Source: an uncultured Polymorphobacter sp. (GTDB taxonomy: Bacteria; Pseudomonadota; Alphaproteobacteria; Sphingomonadales; Sphingomonadaceae). From it: DNA of 11,652 bases. Shown here in pieces: positions 1 through 6,040 of the stretch. Within the stretch, counting starts at the first letter, position 1. Every line of letters begins with the position of its first letter. Both the position numbers and the translations under genes were made by a program. The notes beneath the pieces were generated by a model. It did not search any database, was not told the origin of the DNA, and was given only the letters and a program-made list of their open reading frames with translations. Location of the stretch: contig CALMPZ010000218.1 of assembly GCA_937871645.1 (NCBI GenBank), positions 1-11,652 of the forward strand. The letters are read 5' to 3'.

Positions 1-576
1 CATGCGGCCGCTGTCGATGGCGACGCGGACTTCGGGCGCCGGGATGCCCCAAGCGCGCGAGCCGCGCACGCCGGGCACCTGGTTGAGCTCCTCGCGGAAC
101 GACTTCGCCAGCTTTTCGAGGCGACGGTAGGAGGCGGTCTCGCTGACCAGCGCGAACTGCACGACGGTAGTTTCGGTGGTGCGGGTCTTGCGGAATTCGA
201 GCCGCTGCAACCCCGCCGGCAAGGTGCCGCGAATGGCGCTGACGTCGCGCACCAGTTGGTCGTAATCCTTCTCGGGATCGCTCGACCAGCTGAACTCGGC
301 GGTGATGACCGCGGTGCCGTCGGTCGACCGCGACGAGGTGCGGACGATGTCATCAAGGCCCTGCAGCACGTCCTCGATCGGCTTGGCGATGGTCTGCTCC
401 ATCTCGGCCGGATCGGCGCCGGGCTGCGTCGCGACGATGATCACGAACGGCGACGGGAAATGCGGATCGACCGAGCGCGGAATCGTCAGCAACGCCGATA
501 GTCCGATGGCGGCCATCAGCGCGAACAGGACGAGCGTAATCTGCCAGCGCTTGACCGCGAAATCGATGAAGCTCAT
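1..576 (-). CDS. RND-family efflux permease, N-terminal 192 residues (runs off the left edge)
   Basis: This is the start of an inner-membrane RND (AcrB/MexB superfamily, ACR_tran) transporter, which drives proton-coupled export through a periplasmic adaptor and an outer-membrane channel. The reverse strand is open from the ATG at 576 to the window edge. The protein begins MSFIDFAVKRWQ, followed by one hydrophobic segment at about residues 13-32 (TM1). After it come the family-typical proline turn (IPRSVDP) and a start of the porter domain with GADPAEME, TIAKPIEDVLQGLDDI and SWSSDPEKDYDQLVRDV. The motif VPGVRG near the end is also typical. The start overlaps the adaptor stop by four bases (ATGA), so the two genes are probably translationally coupled. 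The proton-relay helices lie outside the window, so the substrate class (drug, metal or other) cannot be judged. Family call is firm; partial only because of the window edge. Confidence 0.95.
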   Translation of the reverse strand, partial: MSFIDFAVKRWQITLVLFALMAAIGLSALLTIPRSVDPHFPSPFVIIVATQPGADPAEMEQTIAKPIEDVLQGLDDIVRTSSRSTDGTAVITAEFSWSSDPEKDYDQLVRDVSAIRGTLPAGLQRLEFRKTRTTETTVVQFALVSETASYRRLEKLAKSFREELNQVPGVRGSRAWGIPAPEVRVAIDSGRM

Positions 577-1628
577 GCGCCGATCCGGACCTTGAGCCCG
601 TCGCGCAGCCGGTCAACACCCGAGCGCACGATCTTATCACCAGCGCTCAGGCCGCTGACGATTTCGACGCCGTTGTCGCTGATGTTGCCGATGCCGACCA
701 TCCGCGCCCGCACCGTGCCGGACTTCGCATCATAGACATAGACGAAGCCCTCATCGGCGCGCGCCGCGAAGATTGCCGTGGCGGGCACCTTGAGCGTGCC
801 GGCGGCAAGCGGTGCACCGCCGAGCATCGTGGCACGGCCGATCAGCCCGGAACGCAGGCCGGGCGTCGGTGGCAGCTTGACTTCGATTTGGAAGGTGCCG
901 GTGCGATCATCGCTGCGCGCGCCGACTTCGCTGACGGTGGAGAAGATCGGCTGCGGCGACAGCGCCAGCAGCAGCACGCTGGCGCGCTGGCCGAGGTGGA
1001 TGCGCGCCATATCGGTATCAGTCAGCGGCACGCGCAGCACATAACCGGTGGCGATTTCACCGATGGTCACCACCGGTTGCCCGGCGGCGACGACCTGGCC
1101 GGGTTCGAGATGGCGCTTGAGCACGATGCCCGCGGTCGGCGCGACGATATGCCCGAAGCGGACGTCGAAGCCGGTCTGTTCGACGCGGGCGCGCGCCGCC
1201 GCCGCCGAAGCCTCGGCAGCTTCGAGGCGCGGACGGGTAATCCAGCCCTGTTCGGCAAGCTTGCGCAGGCGGACGAGGTCGGCACTGGCGCGCGCGGCTT
1301 CGGCACGTGCCGCCGCACTCGCGGCATCGAGCCCGGTCGGATCGAGCCGGGCCAGCGCCTGCCCGGCAACTACGGCTTGGCCTTCGACGACACTGACCGC
1401 CGCGATGCGCCCGTTGGTGTTGAACGACAGCGCGGTTTCGCGCTTGAAGCGCACCGTGCCGGTCGCGGAAAACTCGGAGGACGCGCTGGCCGCGCCGACA
1501 TGCGCCAGCGACACGGTGATAAGCTGTTCGGCCGGTGCCTTGGTCTCGGCGGCAGGCTTGGAACACGCCGACAGCAGCGCCAGCGCCGCCAGCGGTGCCC
1601 AAGTCTTTGCAGTTCGCAGCACGCGCAT
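573..1628 (-). CDS. RND efflux periplasmic adaptor (HlyD/MFP family), predicted lipoprotein
   Basis: This 351-residue membrane-fusion protein links the RND permease to an outer-membrane channel. The N-terminus is a lipoprotein signal with lipobox LLSAC (acylated Cys22), followed by an Ala/Pro-rich tether. Family domains follow in the usual order. The first lipoyl half is at about 66-98 (VVEGQAVVAGQALARLDP), an Ala/Arg/Glu-rich coiled-coil hairpin at about 100-157, and the second lipoyl half at about 159-193 (APTAGIV, LEPGQVV). A beta-barrel covers about 194-275 and the membrane-proximal domain about 276-350 (LKVPATAIF, VEIVSGLSAGDKIV). Length is normal. The start is the ATG at 1628, with a GGGGG at 1633-1637 four bases upstream as a weak ribosome-binding site. 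It is first in the operon, with the permease overlapping its stop. The divergent TetR gene beside it suggests repression by that regulator. Confidence 0.95.
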   Translation of the reverse strand: MRVLRTAKTWAPLAALALLSACSKPAAETKAPAEQLITVSLAHVGAASASSEFSATGTVRFKRETALSFNTNGRIAAVSVVEGQAVVAGQALARLDPTGLDAASAAARAEAARASADLVRLRKLAEQGWITRPRLEAAEASAAAARARVEQTGFDVRFGHIVAPTAGIVLKRHLEPGQVVAAGQPVVTIGEIATGYVLRVPLTDTDMARIHLGQRASVLLLALSPQPIFSTVSEVGARSDDRTGTFQIEVKLPPTPGLRSGLIGRATMLGGAPLAAGTLKVPATAIFAARADEGFVYVYDAKSGTVRARMVGIGNISDNGVEIVSGLSAGDKIVRSGVDRLRDGLKVRIGA

Positions 1629-1700
1629 CAGGCCCCCGGATTTGATTGCGACTCACATCTATAACTGGACTGGCGAGTTTACAAATCATATTTGCCAGAC
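1629..1700. promoter_or_regulatory. Divergent promoter and candidate TetR operator between efflux operon and regulator
   Basis: This short region separates the adaptor ATG (1628, minus) from the regulator ATG (1701, plus). It holds two overlapping dyads. One is CAAAT-CAT-ATTTG at 1682-1694. The other is an outer pair, CTGGC at 1670-1674 and GCCAG at 1694-1698. Their size and place are as expected of a TetR-family operator. A possible minus-strand promoter is TTTGTA, 16 bases, TATAGA. A plus-strand TATAAC lies at 1660-1665 without a clear -35. A GACTC (GANTC methylation site) lies at 1650-1654. The dyads are directly visible; their role as operator is inferred from position. Confidence 0.45.
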
Positions 1701-2369
1701 ATGTCGTCGCAGCACATCACCCTCCGCCCCGGTACGCGCGGCCGTCCGTCGGACATGACCAAGCACGCCGCGATCATGACGGCGGCGCAGAAGCTGTTCA
1801 TGGAAAATGGCTACGCTGCGACCAGCATGGAGCGGATCGCCGAAGCCGCGCAGGTTTCGAAGCTGACGGTGTACCGGCATTTTCAGAGCAAGGACGCGCT
1901 GTTTGCCGAAGCCGTGGCGCGCAAATGCCGGACGATGCTCAACGACCTCGGCACCGAGGCGACACGCGCGCAGGAACCGGCGGCGATGCTGCAGGCTGCC
2001 GGCGAGGCGTTTCTGGGATTGGTCCTGCACCCGGAGGCGCTGGCCATGCACCAGATCATCGTCGGCGAGCGCCAGCGCTCGCCCGAGCTCGGCTTGTTGT
2101 TTTTTGACAATGCGATTGCTTTTACCCAAGCGCAGGTCAGTGCGCTGGTTGGCGTGCTGCTGGCGCGCGGCGTGCTGGCAGGCGATCCCGCCGAAATCGC
2201 CGGTGACTATCTGGCGCTTCTGCGCCACCGTCCGATGCTGTTGCAGGAATTCGGCATGGCGCCGTTTGAAGATACGACGCGCGCGGCGCACATCGCGCGT
2301 TGTGCTGCGGTCATCCTGCGCGCCTATGCTCCCCCTGCCCAGGCGCGCAGCATTTCCGGAACCGACTAG
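1701..2369 (+). CDS. TetR/AcrR-family transcriptional repressor
   Basis: This 222-residue regulator probably represses the divergent adaptor-RND operon and its own gene until a ligand binds. The N-terminal TetR DNA-binding domain covers about residues 20-65, with the classic pattern ILTAA-like helix 1 (IMTAAQKLFMENGYAATSM), then ERIAEAAQVSK and LTVYRHFQSKDALF, the recognition helix. The C-terminal part (about 85-210) is all-helical and resembles the AefR/AcrR-type ligand domain. I prefer the ATG at 1701. An in-frame TTG at 1692 would add three residues but sits inside the candidate operator. Neither start has a good Shine-Dalgarno, so weak or leaderless translation is possible. The TAG stop lies in the CTAG shared with the stop of the convergent gene. 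Its inducer cannot be read from sequence. Confidence 0.93.
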   Translation: MSSQHITLRPGTRGRPSDMTKHAAIMTAAQKLFMENGYAATSMERIAEAAQVSKLTVYRHFQSKDALFAEAVARKCRTMLNDLGTEATRAQEPAAMLQAAGEAFLGLVLHPEALAMHQIIVGERQRSPELGLLFFDNAIAFTQAQVSALVGVLLARGVLAGDPAEIAGDYLALLRHRPMLLQEFGMAPFEDTTRAAHIARCAAVILRAYAPPAQARSISGTD

Positions 2370-2767
2370 TCCTCGATTGTCAGTATCTCGAGTCGCAGGT
2401 TGCATACGGCCGTGCCGCTGGCGTCGGTGATCGGCAGACCGGCCTCGACCGCGATATCGGCAACGATATGCCCGGCGACATCAAACTCCGCCTCGCCCAG
2501 CTGCGTGGTCAGGCGTGCGCAGGTGGCTGCCACCGCATCGGCATGGCCCTCCAGCCGCACCTCGACCCAGTGCGTCTGGCCGACAAAGGTCGCACTGGCC
2601 CATGGCGCACTGCTGATCGATTCGATCAGCAGCAGCGGTGCCTGCGCCGGTGACGGTGGCCGCTTGTCGAGCTTCGCCGCAAGCCCTGCGGCAGCGTCAC
2701 CCAGCCCGATAATCTGGCGCAGCGCCTGCATCAGCGGGCGGTGCGCATCGCGCGTCAGTGGCCTCAT
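2366..2767 (-). CDS. DUF3168-like protein (phage/GTA head-tail completion family resemblance)
   Basis: This 133-residue protein is soluble, without signal or membrane segment. Its layout resembles DUF3168, a family of phage and gene-transfer-agent tail or head-tail completion proteins. It has an N-terminal helix (PLMQALRQIIG), then a proline loop and a strand (APLLLIES). A strand follows (THWVEVRLEG), then a helix (AVAATCARLTTQL), the GHIVADIAVE strand, and a terminal strand typical of the family (LRLEILTIED). The call is from remembered pattern and is tentative. Its ATG overlaps the stop of the upstream mini-HTH gene by four bases (ATGA), so the two are co-translated. Its TAG shares the CTAG at 2366-2369 with the convergent TetR gene. 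No other virion genes are nearby, so it is either a remnant or a protein put to another use. The reading frame is intact. Confidence 0.6.
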   Translation of the reverse strand: MRPLTRDAHRPLMQALRQIIGLGDAAAGLAAKLDKRPPSPAQAPLLLIESISSAPWASATFVGQTHWVEVRLEGHADAVAATCARLTTQLGEAEFDVAGHIVADIAVEAGLPITDASGTAVCNLRLEILTIED

Positions 2768-2961
2768 TGCGACACCTGCGTCGCTTGCGTGGCGACCTCG
2801 GCGATATAGGCAAGCACCCGTGCTTCGGTTTCGGCGCGTGGCTGGCGGCCACGGCGCAAATCGTAGACCAGGCGTGGATCGCGGGCCGCCTGGCGGCCGA
2901 ATCGCGAGGCGGGAAGTCGGTGACTACGCAGACAGCGCTCGACAGCGGACAATAGTGTCAT
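2764..2961 (-). CDS. Small HTH-like protein, 65 residues, first gene of a two-gene operon
   Basis: This short basic protein appears to be little more than one compact helical domain. It has helix 1 (LLSAVERCLRSHRL), then the PASRFGR turn, DPRLVYDLRRGRQPR and a final helix (TEARVLAYIAEV). The SRFGR...DPRLVYDLRRGR pattern looks like a minimal XRE/lambda-repressor HTH with a basic recognition segment, so DNA binding is inferred. I have a general impression of similar small proteins in sphingomonads but cannot name a family. The ATG at 2961 is chosen because AGGGAG lies about ten bases upstream. An upstream in-frame ATG at 2994 has no ribosome-binding site and would add unrelated residues. It overlaps the DUF3168-like gene by four bases and is divergent from the S24 regulator. 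Confidence 0.75.
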   Translation of the reverse strand: MTLLSAVERCLRSHRLPASRFGRQAARDPRLVYDLRRGRQPRAETEARVLAYIAEVATQATQVSQ

Positions 2962-3089
2962 ATTGAATATACTCCCTAACCGAATCGGACCCATAAGCGA
3001 CTATCTGTTGCAATTTCCTACTAGTCTAGGTAAAAAACTATTTGTAGTGTGCGTAATGCCTTGGGATCGGGAGAGGAGGTTCCAGGCGA
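2962..3089. promoter_or_regulatory. Divergent promoter region between mini-HTH operon and S24 regulator
   Basis: These 128 bases are clearly more AT-rich than the flanking genes and must carry both promoters. For the plus strand, TTGCAA at 3008-3013 followed after 17 bases by TAAAAA at 3031-3036 is a possible promoter. Possible operator elements are CCTA-N6-TAGG at 3017-3030, enclosing the palindrome ACTAGT, and the nine-base dyad CCGAATCGG at 2980-2988, which contains a GANTC site. The S24 gene has a strong AGGAGGT at 3074-3080. These motifs are visible, but their use is not shown. Confidence 0.4.
3074..3080 (+). promoter_or_regulatory. Strong Shine-Dalgarno of the S24 regulator gene
   Basis: AGGAGGT lies nine bases before the ATG at 3090 and fixes that start. 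It is the best ribosome-binding site in the window, suggesting the regulator is well translated when transcribed. Confidence 0.8.
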
Positions 3090-3770
3090 ATGGATAACAC
3101 AGCCATCCGCTTGCGGTTGGATGCGTTGATCACCGCGGCGGGCGAGGATTATGCCTCGCTGTCACGATTGCTCGGACGCAATCCGACCTATGTTCAACAG
3201 TTCGTCAAACGCGGCGTCCCGCGGCGTTTGAGCGAGGACGACCGTCGCCTGCTGGCGCAGCATTTCGGCATTGCCGAACGGCTGCTCGGCGGACCGGAGG
3301 AGCACGCCGGTCGCGCGGTGATGGCGCACGCCGGCACGTCGGCAGCGGCGCATGACTATGTGCTGATCCCCTACCTCAACATCGGTGCTTCGGCGGGTGC
3401 CGGCGCGGTCACTGAAACCGAAGTGCCGGTGGCAGTGCTGGCGTTCCAGTCGCAATGGGTGCGTTCGATCGCCAGCGGCCGCCCCGAAGCGCTGTCGGTC
3501 ATCCGTGTCGAGGGCGATTCAATGCTGCCGACACTTGCTGACGGCGATAATATCCTGGTCGATACCGATGACCGCGAGCGGCTGCGCGACGGCATCTATG
3601 TGCTGCGCACCGATGACGCGCTGCTGGTCAAGCGGCTCGGGGTCAATCCGGCGACCAAGCGCCTGATGATCCGCAGTGACAACGAAGCCTATCCGAGCTG
3701 GGACAATTGCGACCCTGCGGATGTGAGCGTCATCGGCCGCGTTGTATGGGTTGGGCGGCGGCTGAACTAG
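3090..3770 (+). CDS. S24-family repressor/peptidase homologue (LexA/CI-like)
   Basis: This 226-residue protein joins an N-terminal helical DNA-binding-like region to a C-terminal S24 (LexA/UmuD) serine peptidase domain. The N-terminus, about residues 5-65, has DYASLSRLLGRNPTYVQQF followed by KRGVPRRLSEDDRRLL, an XRE-like HTH. The S24 domain, about 90-220, has the nucleophile Ser144 in VEGDSMLPTL and the general base Lys181 in LLVKRL. An Ala/Gly-rich stretch (IGASAGAGAV, about 98-107) sits where LexA/CI proteins self-cleave; A102-G103 and A104-G105 are candidate bonds. Both catalytic residues are present, so RecA-stimulated autocleavage is possible but unproven. It is transcribed away from the mini-HTH/DUF3168-like pair, the arrangement of a phage repressor facing its early operon. 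It could equally be a host regulator, since related genes seem common in sphingomonad chromosomes. Confidence 0.9.
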   Translation: MDNTAIRLRLDALITAAGEDYASLSRLLGRNPTYVQQFVKRGVPRRLSEDDRRLLAQHFGIAERLLGGPEEHAGRAVMAHAGTSAAAHDYVLIPYLNIGASAGAGAVTETEVPVAVLAFQSQWVRSIASGRPEALSVIRVEGDSMLPTLADGDNILVDTDDRERLRDGIYVLRTDDALLVKRLGVNPATKRLMIRSDNEAYPSWDNCDPADVSVIGRVVWVGRRLN

Positions 3771-3774
3771 GCTG

Positions 3775-3936
3775 CTATTTGCGGCGCGTATCGCGGCGGG
3801 CGAGTGCCCACGCCGCGGCAACACCCGCAACCAGACCGCCCAGCATGCCGAGCGCGCCGTTGCCGGCGATGATGCCGATGACCGCGCCGACGATCAGCCC
3901 CAGGGCAATCAATATGCCGCCACCACGTTCGACCAT
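3775..3936 (-). CDS. Small two-helix membrane protein, 53 residues, unknown function
   Basis: The protein starts MVERGGG and has two hydrophobic helices, about residues 8-24 (ILIALGLIVGAVIGIIAG) and 28-46. They are rich in glycine at helix-packing spacings (glycine-zipper-like), and the tail ALARRDTRRK is strongly basic. The positive tail suggests a cytoplasmic C-terminus; with two helices the N-terminus would also be cytoplasmic. I prefer the ATG at 3936, which has GGAG about ten bases upstream. An in-frame ATG at 3999 would add 21 polar residues before the first helix. The stop lies four bases beyond the convergent S24 stop, leaving no room for a separate terminator. I do not recognise a family with a known role. 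Confidence 0.7.
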   Translation of the reverse strand: MVERGGGILIALGLIVGAVIGIIAGNGALGMLGGLVAGVAAAWALARRDTRRK

Positions 3937-4072
3937 GCGCGCCTGTCTCCGTTCAATCCGCGCCGTTTGCCACGGTGCAGCTTGCGGCGCCAGCGCCACG
4001 CACGCGCCGCGACATGATGGCGCCGTGAATTCGCGCCTTTGCGTGCACCTGCACCTCGGCTAGACGGGCACG

Positions 4073-6040
4073 ATGGTCAATCGCGTTGCTGTATCCGGGG
4101 CAGTCCTGGCACTGATGCTGCACCCGGTTGCGGCAATGGCAGCGACGCCGGTCGCGACCACTGCGCCGGCATCTGCGCCGACGCCCGAAACCCCGACAGC
4201 GCCGACCGAATCACCGTTCTTCGATTCGATGGCGCCGCTGCCCGGCAATGCGGTGCCGTGGCCAACGCTGGAAAACACCGCCACGCCTGCCGATGCGACA
4301 CCGATCACCGAAGCCGATGTGCGCTACGTCGTCGTGGTGACAGGGATCAGCCAGCTCAACCTGATGACGCGCTTCAACGAGACGTCACTGCTGCACAAGG
4401 GCCGCAACGAACCGAGCAATATCGCGCAGATCCGGCGCCGCGCCGCCGCCGATGTCGCGCTGATCGATCAATTGTTGCGCTCGCTCGGCTATTACGGCGG
4501 CACCATCACCCGCAAGATCGTCCCGCCCGCCGCCGGCGGCACGATGCGCGTCGAAATCACCGTCGAGCCCGGCCCAATCTACAAATTCACGCAGATCGAC
4601 ATAATTTCGCCCACCCCGGCTGATGTCATCGTGGCAAGCACCGCGCTGGGGCTGACGCCGGGCACCGTCGCCGCCGCCGCGCCGTTCGATGCGGCGCAGG
4701 CCGGGCTGCGTGGCCAGCTTGCCGCCAAGGGCCACCCGTTTCCCGACATCGGCGACCCCGACATCGTCATCGACCATGCCGCAACGGCGGCGCTGTTGAC
4801 GCAGAAGATCGACCCCGGCCCGCTTGGCCGCTACGGCACCGTCAAGAGCGAGGGCAGCGCGCAAATCACATCGCGGCACATGCAGCGGATGGTGCGGTTC
4901 AAGCCCGGCGATGTCTATAACGCCGCCGATGTCGAGGATCTGCGCCGCGCGCTGATCGCGACCAACCTGTACGGCTCGGTGGTCATCAAGCCGGTCAACG
5001 CCGGCACCAACCCCGACGGTACGGCGATTGTCGACCTGATCGTCACCGGCGAAACCGCGCCGCTGCGTACCGTATCGGCAAGTGCCGGTTATTCGACGGG
5101 CGAAGGCATTCGCGTTGCGGGCAGCTGGCAGCACCGAAATTTGTTGCCGCCACAGGGCGCGGTGACCTTCAGCGGCGTGGTCGCACAGCGCGAAATCGGC
5201 CTCGGTGCCGAACTGCGCCGCAGCAACTGGCTCAAGCGCGACCGCACGCTGGTACTGGCCGCAGCGCTGACGACCCAGAACCAGGACGCGTTTGATGCAA
5301 CCACCGCCTCCATCGGCGGTCTCGTCGAACTTGAAACCAACCTGATCTGGCAAAAGAAATGGTATTATTCGCTTGGGGTCGAATTCGCCGCGTCGAACGA
5401 AGCCGACCTCAGCCAACAAATCGGGCCGGATGCGCCGCGCACGCTCTATTACATTCTCTCGGCGCCGCTCAGCCTGAGCTATGACGGCTCAAACGATTTG
5501 CTCAACCCCGAACGCGGCTTCCGCATCAACCTGCGCGCCTCGCCGCAGGTGTCGTTCGAAAGCGGGTCGTTCGCCTATGTCCGCGCCCAGATCGAAGGCA
5601 GCTATTACCTGCCCGCCACCAACCGCCTGACGCTGGCGACGCGGCTGCACTTCGGCTCGATCATCGGCGCATCGCGCGGCAACATCGCACCGACGCGGCG
5701 CTTCTATGCCGGTGGCGGCGGCTCTGTGCGCGGCTATGATTTCCAGCAGGTTGGCCCCAAGGACCCCGAAGGCGTACCGACCGGTGGCAACTCGCTCACC
5801 GAAGTCAGCGTCGAAGCCCGCTTCCGCTTCGGCGACTGGGGGGTCGTGCCATTTGTCGATGCCGGCCAGGTCTTCACCGGCACTGTGCCAGACTTTTCGG
5901 GGATGAGTTTCGGTGCTGGCATCGGCGTGCGCTACTACACCAGCTTCGGCCCGGTGCGTGTCGATGTCGCGACGCCGATCAACCCCGGCCCGAATGACCC
6001 CAAGGTCGCGTTCTACGTCTCGATCGGGCAGGCATTCTGA
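4073..6040 (+). CDS. tamA: TamA: outer-membrane Omp85-family assembly protein
   Basis: TamA is the outer-membrane part of the translocation and assembly module, which helps insert some outer-membrane and autotransporter proteins. This 655-residue protein has a signal peptide with likely cleavage after AMA (residue 23). A Pro/Ala/Thr-rich linker of about 50 residues follows. Three POTRA domains come next, about 82-167, 168-247 and 253-328 (the last with RFKPGDVYNAADVEDL). A 16-strand barrel from about 335 to the end completes it. The Omp85 L6 signature VRGY is at 552-555 after GGGGS, and the chain ends in a beta-signal with terminal Phe (YVSIGQAF). The ATG at 4073 has only a weak GACGGG upstream. 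The stop overlaps the tamB start (TGATG). BamA is excluded by having three POTRA domains and by the neighbour. The linker before POTRA1 is longer than in the E. coli protein. Confidence 0.95.
   Translation: MVNRVAVSGAVLALMLHPVAAMAATPVATTAPASAPTPETPTAPTESPFFDSMAPLPGNAVPWPTLENTATPADATPITEADVRYVVVVTGISQLNLMTRFNETSLLHKGRNEPSNIAQIRRRAAADVALIDQLLRSLGYYGGTITRKIVPPAAGGTMRVEITVEPGPIYKFTQIDIISPTPADVIVASTALGLTPGTVAAAAPFDAAQAGLRGQLAAKGHPFPDIGDPDIVIDHAATAALLTQKIDPGPLGRYGTVKSEGSAQITSRHMQRMVRFKPGDVYNAADVEDLRRALIATNLYGSVVIKPVNAGTNPDGTAIVDLIVTGETAPLRTVSASAGYSTGEGIRVAGSWQHRNLLPPQGAVTFSGVVAQREIGLGAELRRSNWLKRDRTLVLAAALTTQNQDAFDATTASIGGLVELETNLIWQKKWYYSLGVEFAASNEADLSQQIGPDAPRTLYYILSAPLSLSYDGSNDLLNPERGFRINLRASPQVSFESGSFAYVRAQIEGSYYLPATNRLTLATRLHFGSIIGASRGNIAPTRRFYAGGGGSVRGYDFQQVGPKDPEGVPTGGNSLTEVSVEARFRFGDWGVVPFVDAGQVFTGTVPDFSGMSFGAGIGVRYYTSFGPVRVDVATPINPGPNDPKVAFYVSIGQAF

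Noticed and set aside
888..1664. 258-codon plus-strand open frame opposite the efflux adaptor
   Set aside because: Composition is biased and shows no motif; the minus-strand adaptor has lipobox, lipoyl and barrel signatures throughout.
2962..2994. Longer start for the mini-HTH protein
   Set aside because: No ribosome-binding site precedes the ATG at 2994, while the ATG at 2961 has AGGGAG at suitable spacing.
2366..3770. Active prophage
   Set aside because: No integrase, terminase, portal, capsid, lysis gene or attachment repeats are visible; only a regulator-like pair and one tentative virion-family gene.
4385..5419. 344-codon reverse frame opposite tamA
   Set aside because: Shadow of a GC-rich gene; the plus frame carries POTRA and barrel features along its length.
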